NCBI RefSeq assembly: GCF_017912555.1
Contig: NZ_JAERSD010000018.1
Span: 1-64,000 of the forward strand
Source of the DNA: Bacillus sp. REN3
Lineage (GTDB): Bacteria; Bacillota; Bacilli; Bacillales; Cytobacillaceae
Reading direction: 5' to 3'
Length of the DNA: 64,000 nucleotides
The notes beneath the pieces were generated by a model, which was not told the origin of the DNA, ran no database searches, and was given only the letters and a program-made list of their open reading frames with translations. Positions 39,960 through 49,354 of the stretch are shown piece after piece. The first letter of the stretch is position 1. The number at the start of each line of letters is the position of its first letter. Position numbers and translations under genes: made by a program.

Positions 39960-40312
39960 CAGCTTAACTCACTCTGGAGATTCTCGATTGGAGCGTCACC
40001 CCATAAACGTTCCAGATTATAATAGGTTCTTTCATCGCGGTGGAAAACATGGGCAACGATATCCCCGATATCGATCAATACCCATCTTGCCTCATCAAAG
40101 CCTTCCATCCGCTTGAGTTCGTAACCTTGCTCCTCAGTTTTTTCCCTGATTTCCCTGGCAATAGCCTGCACTTGTTTATCTGAATTCCCATGGCAAATCA
40201 GGAAGTAATCGGCAATCAGTGAAATGCCTTTCATGTTCAAGACTATGATATCTTCCGCCCTTTTATCATCTGCTGCCTTTACCACAGTCTTCAGTAAATC
40301 TTGTCCACTCAT
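39959..40312 (-). CDS. rsfS: Ribosomal silencing factor RsfS
   Basis: 117-residue Iojap/RsfS protein that binds ribosomal protein L14 and blocks subunit joining when nutrients are scarce. It contains DYFLICHGNSDKQVQAIA, GFDEARWVLIDIGDIVAHVF and the C-terminal YYNLERLWGDAP. It starts 4 bases after yqeK stops. Confidence 0.96.
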   Translation of the reverse strand: MSGQDLLKTVVKAADDKRAEDIIVLNMKGISLIADYFLICHGNSDKQVQAIAREIREKTEEQGYELKRMEGFDEARWVLIDIGDIVAHVFHRDERTYYNLERLWGDAPIENLQSELS

Positions 40313-40316
40313 CTAA

Positions 40317-40883
40317 TCATCCTCCTGAATTTATTACTAAGCTGTTATAAGCCTGGAAAGTATCCGGATAGACCGGCTGGTTCTTCTTCATTAAAAACTG
40401 GATCGTATTCTTCATTGCCTGGACCAGCGCCAAATCAAGATCCTTTTCTGCCAGTTCCCTGATTTCCTCCACACCGGGGAAATGACGCCCAGGCTCTATA
40501 TAATCCGCGAGATAGATTACTTTATCAAGCAGGGTCATGCCAACCCTTCCAGAAGTATGGTACCGGATCGCATCTAGCACTTCCCTGTCGGTAATCCCGG
40601 CTTCTTTCTCTGCCAAATATGCACCGACTGGCGCATGCCACAATTCACTGTTGTATTCGAGCAAATCTTTAGGCATCCTTTGTTCGATGATCATTTTCTT
40701 CATTTCATCCTTTGGGCGAAATTTAGCATAATCGTGGAAGATGGCAGCGAGCTCCGCCTTTTCCATGTCGACCCCATACTTTCCGGCGAGCTTTATGGCC
40801 GTCTCCATCACACCTAACGTATGCTGGTATCTGTGCTCTGTCAGTTGGCCCTTCACGATATCTAATGCTTCTTTACGTTCCAT
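40317..40883 (-). CDS. yqeK: HD-domain hydrolase YqeK (Ap4A hydrolase family)
   Basis: 188-residue HD-domain phosphohydrolase. [19 protein letters not shown] (the HD pair) and LWHAPVGA are visible. Members of the YqeK family cleave diadenosine tetraphosphate symmetrically. ATG at 40883 lies 10 bases after GGAG; an ATG three codons earlier is too close to that site. It overlaps the end of nadD by 11 bases. Confidence 0.93.
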   Translation of the reverse strand: MERKEALDIVKGQLTEHRYQHTLGVMETAIKLAGKYGVDMEKAELAAIFHDYAKFRPKDEMKKMIIEQRMPKDLLEYNSELWHAPVGAYLAEKEAGITDREVLDAIRYHTSGRVGMTLLDKVIYLADYIEPGRHFPGVEEIRELAEKDLDLALVQAMKNTIQFLMKKNQPVYPDTFQAYNSLVINSGG

Positions 40884-41442
40884 ATAAACCATGCTCCTCT
40901 ATATATACCCTTACAGGCTCAGGTAGCAAGTAACGGATACTCTTGCCTTCCTTAACCCGATTCCTGATCATGCTTGAAGAAATATCCATTTGCGGTGTCT
41001 CAGTAAACAGGATCTTATAATTTGTTTTCCCCTCATAAGCAGGCCTGTTCACTCCGACAAACTTTACCATTTCAAGCAATTCATCGATCTTATGCCAATT
41101 GGGTAGATAATCAACCATGTCACCGCCAATGATAAAGTAAAAATCAGCATCTTTATGTCTATTCTTCAATAACTTCATCGTTTCATACGTATAGGATTTC
41201 CCGTTCCTTTCAAGCTCGATCATCTCGATCCTGAAATCCGGGTTATCTCCAATCGCAAGCTCGAGCATTGCCAGCCTGTCGGCATTGCTGACCGGAGATG
41301 GGACATCCTTATGCGGCGGAACCTGGTTTGGCATGAACCAAACCTCCTCGAGCCCGAAGGTTTGAAGGACTTCATTTGCAATCAGCAGATGGCCTGTATG
41401 CGGAGGATTGAAGGTTCCGCCAAGAATGCCGATCTTCTTCAT
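40873..41442 (-). CDS. nadD: Nicotinate-nucleotide adenylyltransferase
   Basis: NAD biosynthesis enzyme making deamido-NAD from NaMN and ATP, 189 residues. It has the nucleotidyltransferase motif [26 protein letters not shown], and the C-terminal [19 protein letters not shown] at 41442 follows GGGAGGTAGCGAA and gives the family start MKKIGILGG. Confidence 0.96.
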   Translation of the reverse strand: MKKIGILGGTFNPPHTGHLLIANEVLQTFGLEEVWFMPNQVPPHKDVPSPVSNADRLAMLELAIGDNPDFRIEMIELERNGKSYTYETMKLLKNRHKDADFYFIIGGDMVDYLPNWHKIDELLEMVKFVGVNRPAYEGKTNYKILFTETPQMDISSSMIRNRVKEGKSIRYLLPEPVRVYIEEHGLYGT

Positions 41443-41462
41443 TTCGCTACCTCCCAGCTTCA

Positions 41463-41756
41463 TTATCGAGGAAGAACGATCTGTTTGTTTTCATGTGATT
41501 CCTTATAAAGGACAATTGTATTTCCGATGACCTGGACCAACTCAGCTCCTGCTCCACGGGAAAGGTGTTCAGCGACTGTATCTTTGTCTTCCTCGCAGTT
41601 TTGCAGGACACTTACTTTGATCAGTTCCCTTGCTTCGAGTACGTCTTCGATTTGCCTGATCATATTATCATTAACCCCGCCTTTACCAACTTGAAAAATC
41701 GGGTTCAGGTTATGTGCTTTCGATCGTAAATAACGCTTTTGCTTGCCTGTTAACAT
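41463..41756 (-). CDS. yhbY: YhbY family RNA-binding protein
   Basis: 97-residue CRM-domain RNA-binding protein (YqeI in B. subtilis), linked to ribosome assembly. [20 protein letters not shown] and the GxxG-like VGKGGVND loop are present. It overlaps aroE by 7 bases and precedes nadD by 20. Confidence 0.94.
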   Translation of the reverse strand: MLTGKQKRYLRSKAHNLNPIFQVGKGGVNDNMIRQIEDVLEARELIKVSVLQNCEEDKDTVAEHLSRGAGAELVQVIGNTIVLYKESHENKQIVLPR

Positions 41757-42589
41757 GTCGAACCTCCTAAATGTTGCAGAACATTTTGTTTCATTCTTTC
41801 TGTATCAGGGAATATCCCTGTCCACTTTTCAAATGCAAGTGCTCCCTGATAAATGAACATATCGATCCCATTTTGTACTGTGGCCCCATTTTCGGCTGCA
41901 TTTTCCAAAAACTTTGTCAGCGGCGGATTATAAATGATGTCACTGACAAGAGCATCTGAAGGAATATCCGTTATTTGAAGCGGGACTTTATCTGTATCCG
42001 GCAGCATCCCGATTGATGTCGTCTGCACGATGAGACGGTAGCTTCCCATACGCCTCCTGGCTTCTTCACTAGAAACGACTTTGGAATCCACCTTGTAAGG
42101 GCATGCTTCAACTAAAGCTTCTGCTTTCTGCGGGGTACGGTTATAAATATCAATCTTTTGTACTCCTGCTTCGGCCATTGAAAAATAAATCGCCCTGGCA
42201 GCACCGCCCGCTCCAATAATCAAAGCTGACCTTGACTCAAGATCAGCAATTTTAGATTTCAGGCCCCTTACAAAGCCTGGGCCATCTGTATTATATCCTA
42301 TCAATTGCCCATCTTCATTCTTTACCGTGTTCACTGCGCCAATCGCTTCAGCAAGGGGATCGAGTCTGTCAAGATGCGTCATGATTGTTGTTTTATGAGG
42401 AATCGTCACATTGAAGCCGCTTATACCGATTGCTTTCAAGCCTTTTACTGCAACTTCCAGATCACTTGAAGATACACGGAGAGGAAGGTAGCTGGCATCG
42501 ATGCCATACATGCCGAACAAATCATTATGCATCGCAGGGGACATGGAATGGGCAATCGGATCCCCAATTACCGCAAACATTTTCTTCAT
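41750..42589 (-). CDS. aroE: Shikimate dehydrogenase
   Basis: NADPH-dependent reduction of 3-dehydroshikimate to shikimate, 279 residues. It has IGDPIAHSMSPAMHN, the catalytic-lysine motif FNVTIPHKT, NTDGPGFVRGL and the nucleotide loop IIGAGGAARAI. Embedded in the yqeH-aroE-yhbY-nadD operon, as in B. subtilis. Confidence 0.96.
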   Translation of the reverse strand: MKKMFAVIGDPIAHSMSPAMHNDLFGMYGIDASYLPLRVSSSDLEVAVKGLKAIGISGFNVTIPHKTTIMTHLDRLDPLAEAIGAVNTVKNEDGQLIGYNTDGPGFVRGLKSKIADLESRSALIIGAGGAARAIYFSMAEAGVQKIDIYNRTPQKAEALVEACPYKVDSKVVSSEEARRRMGSYRLIVQTTSIGMLPDTDKVPLQITDIPSDALVSDIIYNPPLTKFLENAAENGATVQNGIDMFIYQGALAFEKWTGIFPDTERMKQNVLQHLGGSTC

Positions 42590-42607
42590 TTTGAGCCCCT
42601 CCCTTTG

Positions 42608-43714
42608 TCAGATCAATGACCTTCTTAACAGGACATGTACGCCTTTCGGCACATAGGCGGCTACTTTTGCACCTGCTTCATTTGCTGTTATCCAGCCAAG
42701 CCCGGAAAAAACAATATCCGTCTTCGGCTCCTTGATCGTGAATTCATGTTTGACCAGTTCCGGGAAGTCATCAAGCTGCCCGCGACGAGGAGGTGTCAGC
42801 AATTCCCCCGCATGGTTTTTGTACAGTTCATCTGCTTTCTCGAGCTTTGTCCTGTGGATGCCGATTCCATTAGGCAAGTAGCAGGCAAAAGACCTCCTCC
42901 CTCCCAAAATGTAATCAAATCTTGCAAGCCCTCCAAAGAACAAAGTCTGTCCCTCATTCAACTGGTAGATTTTCGGCTTTATCTCCTTTTTTGGGGTGAT
43001 GAGTTTCAAATCCCGTTTATCTATATAGTGAGCCATTTGATGATGATTGATGATTCCAGGTGTATCGACGATAGCTTTGCCGTCAGCAAGCGGGATTTCA
43101 ATCAAATCCAAAGTAGTGCCAGGAAAGTGGGATGTGGTGATGATATCGCCTTCCCCTGTCACTTCCTTGATAATCCTGTTGATGAATGTCGATTTGCCGA
43201 CATTTGTGCAGCCTACAATATAGACATCTCTTCCATTGCGGTAATGATCGATGGCAACTGCCGCTTCTTTGATGTTCAGCCCTTTTGAAGCGCTGACAAG
43301 GAATACGTCAATGGGGTTCAATCCTAATTCCCTTGACTCCTTCTTCATCCAGTCGATGAGCTTGCGTTGCTTGACTGATTTAGGCACAAGATCCGCTTTG
43401 TTCCCGATTAGCAGGACAGGATTTTTCCCAGCAAATCGCTGGATCCCAGGGAGCCAGCTACCGTTGAAATCAAAGATATCGACGATTTTGACGATCAAGG
43501 CTTCTTTTTGGCCAAGCCCGTTCAAAATCTTCAGGAAGTCGTCGTCCGTGAGACTTACATCCTGAATTTCGTTGTAATTTTTCAGGCGGAAGCATCTCTG
43601 GCAAACAATCATTTCCTTTTCAAGCGATGAAGGTGGTGCGTAACCAAGCTGGTCTGGATCTTCTGTTTGGATCCTCACCCCGCAGCCTGTACAGACAAGT
43701 TGTTCGTCCCCCAT
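42608..43714 (-). CDS. yqeH: Ribosome biogenesis GTPase YqeH
   Basis: Circularly permuted GTPase needed for 30S assembly, 368 residues. An N-terminal zinc finger (CTGCG, CQRC) is followed by the permuted order G4 LIGNKADLVP, then G1 GCTNVGKSTFIN and G3 VDTPGI. ATG at 43714 follows GGGAGGACTGAAT and gives MGDEQLVCTGCG; upstream in-frame starts extend into yqeG. It begins 2 bases after the yqeG stop. Confidence 0.95.
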   Translation of the reverse strand: MGDEQLVCTGCGVRIQTEDPDQLGYAPPSSLEKEMIVCQRCFRLKNYNEIQDVSLTDDDFLKILNGLGQKEALIVKIVDIFDFNGSWLPGIQRFAGKNPVLLIGNKADLVPKSVKQRKLIDWMKKESRELGLNPIDVFLVSASKGLNIKEAAVAIDHYRNGRDVYIVGCTNVGKSTFINRIIKEVTGEGDIITTSHFPGTTLDLIEIPLADGKAIVDTPGIINHHQMAHYIDKRDLKLITPKKEIKPKIYQLNEGQTLFFGGLARFDYILGGRRSFACYLPNGIGIHRTKLEKADELYKNHAGELLTPPRRGQLDDFPELVKHEFTIKEPKTDIVFSGLGWITANEAGAKVAAYVPKGVHVLLRRSLI

Positions 43715-43716
43715 AT

Positions 43717-44232
43717 TCAGTCCTCCCATTTCAGCTTTCCTTGTTTTCTGAACCAACTGAGGATCCGGCGTTCAATTTTCCGGTTGAACCTTGTGAAGAA
43801 TCCGTCCGTCTGTGCTACAGGGACAACAAGGATTGTATGGAAACCATTCCGGTTCCCGCCAAGTACATCCGTTAGCAGTTGGTCCCCAATGACGACAGTT
43901 TCATCCTTCTTGAGTCCCATCTGTTTCAATGCCTTCCGGAATGCGCGGCCCATTGGCTTCCTCGCCTCAAATATAAATGGAATCTGAAGGGGATCGGAAA
44001 ACGACTTCACCCTATTTTCATTATTATTTGAAACAATCGTGATCAGTATTTCATTCTTCCTCATATGGTCAAACCACTCGATCAGCTTAGGGGTGGCGTA
44101 GGGACGGTCCCATTCAACAAGAGTATTGTCAAGATCGGTAATGATCCCTTTTATCCCTTTTTCCTTTAAGCTTTCCGGCTTGATATCAAAAATGCTTTTT
44201 ACATGCTGGTCTGGCAAAAAATGCTTTAGCAA
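43717..44232 (-). CDS. YqeG family HAD-IIIA phosphatase
   Basis: 171-residue HAD-superfamily hydrolase with the motif I ITDLDNTLVEWD, motif II ITIVSNNNE and motif IV VVIGDQLLTDVLGGN. Substrate unproven; relatives act on phosphatidylglycerol phosphate or similar. Start TTG at 44232 with GAGGTG 9 bases upstream. First gene of the yqeG-yqeM operon. Confidence 0.92.
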   Translation of the reverse strand: MLKHFLPDQHVKSIFDIKPESLKEKGIKGIITDLDNTLVEWDRPYATPKLIEWFDHMRKNEILITIVSNNNENRVKSFSDPLQIPFIFEARKPMGRAFRKALKQMGLKKDETVVIGDQLLTDVLGGNRNGFHTILVVPVAQTDGFFTRFNRKIERRILSWFRKQGKLKWED

Positions 44233-44653
44233 TGTTCTTACACCTCATTATTTAGTTCCTATCATAACGTTAACATCATACCCAATTTTAACCTAGCTTT
44301 CAAAGCAAACATTTAACCGTGGGATATTTTTTTAAATCGTTGCTCAATTAGTCAAAAAAGCAACAGCATTCGATAAAAACCCATCTATCTTTCACTTTTT
44401 AAAAAAATATTTCGACAAAATTTCATCTCTACAGCAGCTGTGGATAACCTTATTCACAATATACACACTGATTTAATTACTTTTTTCCCGATTATAAACA
44501 AATTAATCACAGGTTATCCACTGTTAACTGTGGATAATTAGAACAGTTGTTCTGATAGTTTTATTTTGATAGAGTTAGGGTAGAAGGAATGGAATTACTA
44601 ATATATGTAATTGGCTCTTGCTTAGAAGCAACCATATGGAGGTGAAGGCTGGA
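44233..44653. other. Regulatory spacer between yqeG and sda
   Basis: 421 bases without a coding frame, AT-rich, containing a DnaA-box cluster (separate entry). The yqeG promoter must lie at its left end and the sda promoter at its right end. Confidence 0.6.
44439..44537. promoter_or_regulatory. DnaA-box cluster upstream of sda
   Basis: Four 9-mers match or nearly match TTATCCACA: 44439-44447 and 44529-44537 (perfect, reverse), 44450-44458 (TTATTCACA) and 44514-44522 (TTATCCACT). TTAATCACA at 44504-44512 is a weaker fifth. In B. subtilis sda transcription is DnaA-controlled, so the same control is likely. Confidence 0.82.
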
Positions 44654-44794
44654 ATGCGAAAACTTTCTGATGAACTATTGATTGAGTCCTACCATAAAGC
44701 AAGAGAATTAAATTTGAGCCATGAATTCATCCGATTGATTGAAACAGAGATCCACCGCCGGTCACTATCCAACCGAATAAAATTTTCTTCGTGA
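44654..44794 (+). CDS. sda: Sporulation checkpoint inhibitor Sda
   Basis: 46-residue helical hairpin protein that blocks the sporulation kinase KinA when replication is disturbed. It begins [16 protein letters not shown] and ends [10 protein letters not shown], matching Sda length and pattern. GGAGGTG lies about 8 bases upstream. Position after yqeG is as in B. subtilis. Confidence 0.95.
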   Translation: MRKLSDELLIESYHKARELNLSHEFIRLIETEIHRRSLSNRIKFSS

Positions 44795-44797
44795 ACA

Positions 44798-44824
44798 GGG
44801 CCCTGGACGGGCTATTTTTTTTCT
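44798..44824 (+). terminator. Terminator after sda
   Basis: Short GCCC / GGGC stem with a 5-base loop and T8, 4 bases after the sda stop. Confidence 0.75.
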
Positions 44825-44849
44825 TATAATATTGAGGATTTCCATGAAC

Positions 44850-45030
44850 CATACGCGCAAGCGCCTCGTTCAGCTAGCACAAGCGCTGGCCGACCAAGCT
44901 CGCCACAACCTGGGGAAGATTCGGCACTAAAGGTTCCCGGTCCTCAAAGGGCCAGACAGTGAAATCATTTCTTTTACTTTTCTGGCATGATCGAAGCGTC
45001 TCGAGGGCCTAGGCGCTGGAGCTAGATTCT
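44850..45030. repeat. Candidate interspersed repeat between sda and psd
   Basis: A GC-rich block without coding sequence. It includes GCGCAAGCGCCTCG near 44851 and GAAGCGTCTCGAGGGCCTAG followed by GCGCTGGAGCTAGA (44993-45026), read in reverse as TCTAGCTCCAGCGCCTAG. This resembles short palindromic intergenic repeats seen many times in some Bacillus genomes; copy number cannot be tested here. Confidence 0.4.
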
Positions 45031-45083
45031 GAATACTTCCTTCAGTTATCCACAACTGAAGGAATTTATAATTTCGTAACAAC

Positions 45084-45116
45084 AAAAAGGCACAAAACGA
45101 ATCTGTGCCTTTTTTA
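45084..45116. terminator. Terminator after psd
   Basis: AAAAAGGCACA / TGTGCCTTTTTT with a 9-base loop, A/T runs on both sides. It overlaps the psd stop codon and can also stop rightward transcripts. Confidence 0.85.
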
Positions 45117-45902
45117 TCTGCTTTCATTCAAGACCCCAATCCTTTCCCCATACTTGATGGGCCGGGGAACGGAGATGGAAGGATCGGGACGGAATGTATT
45201 TTTTTCAAAGAGCATGACAACTGTCGATCCAAAGGTGAAATACGCCATTTCCTCTCCTTTTTCCAGCATCTCCCCATCATGTGTCGCCTCAATCGAATTG
45301 ACGAACATCGCACCAACCTTGATTATTGCTGCCGTACCTGACTTATGGCGAACTTCGGTGATTCTCCGGTAATTTTTCGATAGAGGCGCATTGCCATATT
45401 TCAGTCCGGTTTTATTGACTGGGTACGACTTCAAGCCAAGTGTCCACTGATTATGGACCTCCCCTGTGAAAGGACTATGGATTCGGTGGTAATGGCTTGG
45501 ACTAAGATAAAATATCATGTATGTACCTTGATCATATCTCCTCATCGCCTCGTCATTCCCCAGCATTTCGGAAATGGAATAGATCTTCCCTTTTACATCA
45601 ATTGTTCTATCTGCCTGTATGGTTCCGATCTCTTCTATGACTGCATCCACTGGGCTGACAACGGTGCCAGGATCCTGATCGATGTTTCTGGCCCCTTCTT
45701 TCAGGCTCCTTATGAAGAAATCATGGAGTGTTGGATATTCATCAAGCTGTTTTTCCATTTCATCCTGATTTATTCGATATATTTTTGCAAATGACGGGAT
45801 GATCATTCTGCTCTTTGGGGATTGCGCGAATTTTTGCAGGAAAGCAGATGACCATTTTCCATTTGTTAATTCAATGAATAGGCGGTATATGCTTTGAATC
45901 AA
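45114..45902 (-). CDS. psd: Phosphatidylserine decarboxylase proenzyme
   Basis: 262-residue enzyme converting phosphatidylserine to phosphatidylethanolamine. The self-cleavage motif FGST (usual LGST) lies in YFTFGSTVVMLFEKN; cleavage at Gly-Ser forms the pyruvoyl group. SPSHYHRIHSPF carries the conserved His. Start TTG at 45902 with GGAGGTC upstream. It is divergent from pssA, whereas in B. subtilis the two share an operon. Confidence 0.95.
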   Translation of the reverse strand: MIQSIYRLFIELTNGKWSSAFLQKFAQSPKSRMIIPSFAKIYRINQDEMEKQLDEYPTLHDFFIRSLKEGARNIDQDPGTVVSPVDAVIEEIGTIQADRTIDVKGKIYSISEMLGNDEAMRRYDQGTYMIFYLSPSHYHRIHSPFTGEVHNQWTLGLKSYPVNKTGLKYGNAPLSKNYRRITEVRHKSGTAAIIKVGAMFVNSIEATHDGEMLEKGEEMAYFTFGSTVVMLFEKNTFRPDPSISVPRPIKYGERIGVLNESR

Positions 45903-46023
45903 TGTATGACCTCCAGATTTTTAAAGTATTCTTTACTTGGAAGCATATTCAGCTTAGAATTATATATTATTATATAATAGACTAAAGTGCTAGTACCGCT
46001 TCACTTTATAAGGAGTGAAAACC

Positions 46024-46563
46024 ATGATGTTACTCGATGTCCTTGATTCAACGGTCAAAAAGGCAAAAGCACAGACTGCGAATGTCCTGACACTTGGCAA
46101 TCTCTGTCTTGGTGGATTTGCCATCATTGTCGGCATGAACGGCAACCTTAATTTGAGTCTGCTGCTCATTTTTATTGCTGCGCTTGCGGATCGTTTTGAT
46201 GGAATGGCTGCCCGGAAATTCAATATAGAATCTGAACTAGGAAAGCAACTGGACTCCATGAGTGATATTATATCATTTGGAGTGGCTCCTGCACTATTAA
46301 TCTATCAGGCGGTTTTATCGGGTTTTGGGGCACCTGGGTCTTTCTTTACAGTATTTTATATCGGTTGCGGAGCGTACCGGCTTGCCAGATTCAATATTTC
46401 AGAAAGCAACGGCTACTTCACCGGGCTGCCGATTACAGCAGCAGGTGTCCTCGCTACTTTAAGCTACCTCATGATTCCCTATATTCCTGCTCAAATCTTC
46501 CTTTTTATTATGCTTATTCTCAGTTTGTTAATGATCAGCCCTTTCAAGCTTCGCAAAGTATAA
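46024..46563 (+). CDS. pssA: CDP-diacylglycerol-serine O-phosphatidyltransferase
   Basis: Membrane enzyme that makes phosphatidylserine, 179 residues, with about six helices. The CDP-alcohol phosphatidyltransferase signature is visible as DRFDGMAARKF, then LGKQLDSMSD. AAGGAGTG is 6-7 bases before ATG 46024. It provides the substrate for the divergent psd. Confidence 0.95.
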   Translation: MMLLDVLDSTVKKAKAQTANVLTLGNLCLGGFAIIVGMNGNLNLSLLLIFIAALADRFDGMAARKFNIESELGKQLDSMSDIISFGVAPALLIYQAVLSGFGAPGSFFTVFYIGCGAYRLARFNISESNGYFTGLPITAAGVLATLSYLMIPYIPAQIFLFIMLILSLLMISPFKLRKV

Positions 46564-46604
46564 TCCCTGAAGGATAAAGAATGCCATAAGAGTCTATTCA
46601 GAAC

Positions 46605-46631
46605 AAAAGCCCAGCCTTGCAGGCTGGGTTT
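46605..46631. terminator. Bidirectional terminator between pssA and the M3 peptidase
   Basis: AAAGCCCAGCC / GGCTGGGTT with a short loop, T-runs on both strands, between convergent genes. Confidence 0.75.
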
Positions 46632-46641
46632 ATGATTGGGA

Positions 46642-48420
46642 TCATTCTGTCAAGGCCAGGAATTCTTCAACATCTTCCACGCATGTCCTTACTGCTTTCT
46701 CCCAAAAACCCTTTTTCGTTAAATCAACGTCCAAGTGTTTTTTTGCGAGATCTTCAACCGTCATGGAGGCGGAATCCTTTAATAAGGCAATGTACTTCTT
46801 TTCATATCCTGGACCTTCTTCCTGGGCCATTGCATATATGCCGAGAGAAAACAGGAAGCCGAAAGTATAAGGAAAATTATAAAATGGCACACCTGTAATG
46901 TAAAAATGAAGCTTGGAAGCCCAGAACAATGGATGATATTCCTTAAGGGCACCGCCATATGCTTCTGTCTGCGCTTGCGTCATCAATGCATTCAGCCTTT
47001 CCGCATTCACAGCCCCATGTTTGCGTTCTTCATAAAACCTTGTTTCGAATAAATACCTTGCATGGATATTCATAAGAAGTGAAACTGAACGCTGAATTTT
47101 ATCTTCAAGCAAGATCAATTTCTCTTCCTTCGATCCTGCACCCTTCACAGCTGCATCGGAAACAATCATTTCAGCGAATGTAGACGCTGTTTCCGCGACA
47201 TTCATCGCATAATTGCGGTTCAGCAAATGTAAATCCCTCATGGCGTATGTATGGAAGCCATGTCCCAGCTCGTGGGCAAGCGTTGAAACATTGGAAAGGG
47301 TACCTGAATAAGTCATAAAAATGCGCGATTGGCCGCTTTCAGGAAAGTACGTATGGAAGCCGCCAGGTGCTTTCCCAGGCCGGTCTTCCGCTTCGATCCA
47401 TTTGTTCTTGAATGCCATTTTCGCGAAGTCCGCCATTTCCTTGCCGAATTTTGCGAAGTGATTGACGATAAAATCGGCTCCTGCCTGAAAAGTCATTTTC
47501 GTTTCAGCACTTCCTACCGGGGCATCCAGATCGTACCAGGAAAGCTTTTCGAGTCCCAGCAGCTTTGCTTTCCTGTTAAGGTATCGGACAAAAGGTTCTT
47601 TATTTCCAGCAATGACTTCCCACATCGCCTCAAGCGTCCCTTTTTCCATCCTGTTGATATCAAGCGGCTCCTTCAATACATCATCCCATCCACGAAGCTT
47701 ATAAACATTCAGACGGAAGCCTGCCAGATGGTTCAAAGTACTGGAATAAAAATCCTCTTTTTCGGCCCATGCATTCTCCCACTTTTCAAAAACCTCTTTA
47801 CGGACATTCCGGTCTGGATCTGACATCTTGTTCGCAGCCTGTCCGACCGATAGGGTTCCGGATTTTGTCTTGATCTTTGTACTGCTAACAAGCAGATCGT
47901 ACATTTGGCTCCATCCATGGTATCCATCGATAGTCAAGGCACTGATTGCCGATTCTTCCTTTTCGGAAAGTTTCTCTGCAGCCTGTTCCCTCCGCTCATC
48001 CAAAACAAACCGCAATTCCTTTAAAAGACCGGTTTTGACAAGTTCCAGCCAGACCTGATCTGAAAAGCCGGCAAGCTTCTGGTCAAAGATATTCAATGCT
48101 GTTTGGAGGGCAGCGCTCATTTCTGTTGCACTTGCCCTGAGCTGATCAGCTTTTTTATCCTCAGTATCCTGGGCCTGCAAACAACTCACGAATGCCCCTG
48201 CCTGAAGTAGTTTCTTTGCCGCATAGTCAAACATTTCAACTAAATCGGCCAAATCTCCTCGATCACTTTCCTGATTGGAAGGTTGCCAGCCTTCGACTTT
48301 CTTTCTGAGAGCTGATATGGCGTTCCCTGTTTCTTCAAGATGCGCTGCAAAGGCAACCGAGCTACTCCCACCTTCAAAAAAAACATCCAAATCCCACACT
48401 TCCGAGTATGTAACTGACAT
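46642..48420 (-). CDS. M3 family oligoendopeptidase
   Basis: 592-residue cytosolic zinc oligopeptidase of the PepF/M3B group. The zinc motif is LAHELGHGFHTYAM with a downstream Glu in ETASTFAEM. It would trim short peptides. ATG at 48420 lies 5 bases after GGGGGAG; the ATG immediately before it is closer. Confidence 0.92.
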   Translation of the reverse strand: MSVTYSEVWDLDVFFEGGSSSVAFAAHLEETGNAISALRKKVEGWQPSNQESDRGDLADLVEMFDYAAKKLLQAGAFVSCLQAQDTEDKKADQLRASATEMSAALQTALNIFDQKLAGFSDQVWLELVKTGLLKELRFVLDERREQAAEKLSEKEESAISALTIDGYHGWSQMYDLLVSSTKIKTKSGTLSVGQAANKMSDPDRNVRKEVFEKWENAWAEKEDFYSSTLNHLAGFRLNVYKLRGWDDVLKEPLDINRMEKGTLEAMWEVIAGNKEPFVRYLNRKAKLLGLEKLSWYDLDAPVGSAETKMTFQAGADFIVNHFAKFGKEMADFAKMAFKNKWIEAEDRPGKAPGGFHTYFPESGQSRIFMTYSGTLSNVSTLAHELGHGFHTYAMRDLHLLNRNYAMNVAETASTFAEMIVSDAAVKGAGSKEEKLILLEDKIQRSVSLLMNIHARYLFETRFYEERKHGAVNAERLNALMTQAQTEAYGGALKEYHPLFWASKLHFYITGVPFYNFPYTFGFLFSLGIYAMAQEEGPGYEKKYIALLKDSASMTVEDLAKKHLDVDLTKKGFWEKAVRTCVEDVEEFLALTE

Positions 48421-48798
48421 CATTGCTCCCCCTTTTTTTCTCCCCATTTATTATAATACAGTTTTTTAAAAATCCCTATTTTTCATCTGAGATAAAAGCT
48501 CGCTGAGCGGCAGTAGGCAACCTAATAATAGAAGCGTAATTGCACTGATATTCCATACTCCTGAACTCAGCGCTTCATTGAATTCCCTTCCTGTCGATTA
48601 AACTATCAGTTGAAAAAAATCGCCGGACAGCGAGCTGCAAGGAGATGAAAAAGGCTTATCCTTGACTGGCATGATTGGCTTTTCCAGTGGCAGGATGCCT
48701 ATGTGAAACAATGTTTCACTGCTCTTTTACCCTAGTTTGCTCCTTTCTAAGTCGATGAAGCAGAAGGTTTATGCCCATCAGCATAAACCTTCTGCGAA
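48421..48798. other. Intergenic region, possible gene remnant
   Basis: A minus-strand frame ending at 48466 encodes a hydrophobic stretch (ISAITLLLLGCLLPLSELLS) but has no start codon with a ribosome site, so it may be the remnant of a membrane protein. GTGAAAC-AAT-GTTTCAC (48703-48719) is a short hairpin, and AGAAGGTTTATGC / GCATAAACCTTCT (about 48761-48794) is a dyad just after the next gene. Confidence 0.45.
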
Positions 48799-48951
48799 TC
48801 AACAATGAAAGTACCACCAGCCGCCAAATATTAAGACGATTACGAGCAAGATGATAAACAGCGCGAACCAGGCACCGTTTCCTCCGTAGCCTCCTGGATA
48901 ACCTCCGTACGGTACTGGATAAAAAGCTGGATAATAGTTTCCGTGTGGCAT
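48799..48951 (-). CDS. YjcZ family small sporulation protein
   Basis: 50-residue protein with a Tyr/Gly/Pro-rich front (YPVPYGGYPGGYGGNG) and one C-terminal membrane helix (WFALFIILLVIVLIFGGWW), the YjcZ/sporulation small membrane protein pattern. ATG at 48951 follows GGGGTGAG. Probably a spore-associated membrane peptide; function unknown. Confidence 0.8.
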   Translation of the reverse strand: MPHGNYYPAFYPVPYGGYPGGYGGNGAWFALFIILLVIVLIFGGWWYFHC

Positions 48952-49354
48952 TTTCTCACCCCTTTTCTTTATTTCAGGCTGTTTTCGCAAACTTTGTACC
49001 TTTTTAATGAATGGTTGATTTCCACTTCAGGTTGCCCTCTATCCGTCGGGTGTGAGTGAGTGCCGAGGTCCCAACTTCCCCCCTGATCCCGCTGGACACT
49101 GAATGAGCTTCTGTAAATTCACCCACGTATAAAATTCGTTGGCATTTTCGAGGAATCTTGCCCCTCCGTACCATTTTTGAACTATTTGTTTCTCTTAAAA
49201 CGATTTAGAAAACAGCCATATGTTATGATCAGCATATGGGATAAAATCCAATTTTGTTTAGGCGGCATTGAATTCGTTCTGTGAAAAATGCACAGTATCT
49301 TCAAACATATAGTGTAAGATAGAAAGAAAGGATGAATTGGCGAGGAGGATGATC
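48952..49354. promoter_or_regulatory. Upstream region of the response regulator gene
   Basis: No coding frame. A CCATATG - 10 bases - CATATGG inverted repeat at 49216-49239 overlaps a -10-like TATGAT, a plausible operator for the response regulator gene 115 bases downstream. Confidence 0.4.

Noticed and set aside
48466-48599. Hydrophobic minus-strand frame after the M3 peptidase gene
   Set aside because: Membrane-helix-like, but without a usable start codon; reported only as a possible remnant in the intergenic entry.
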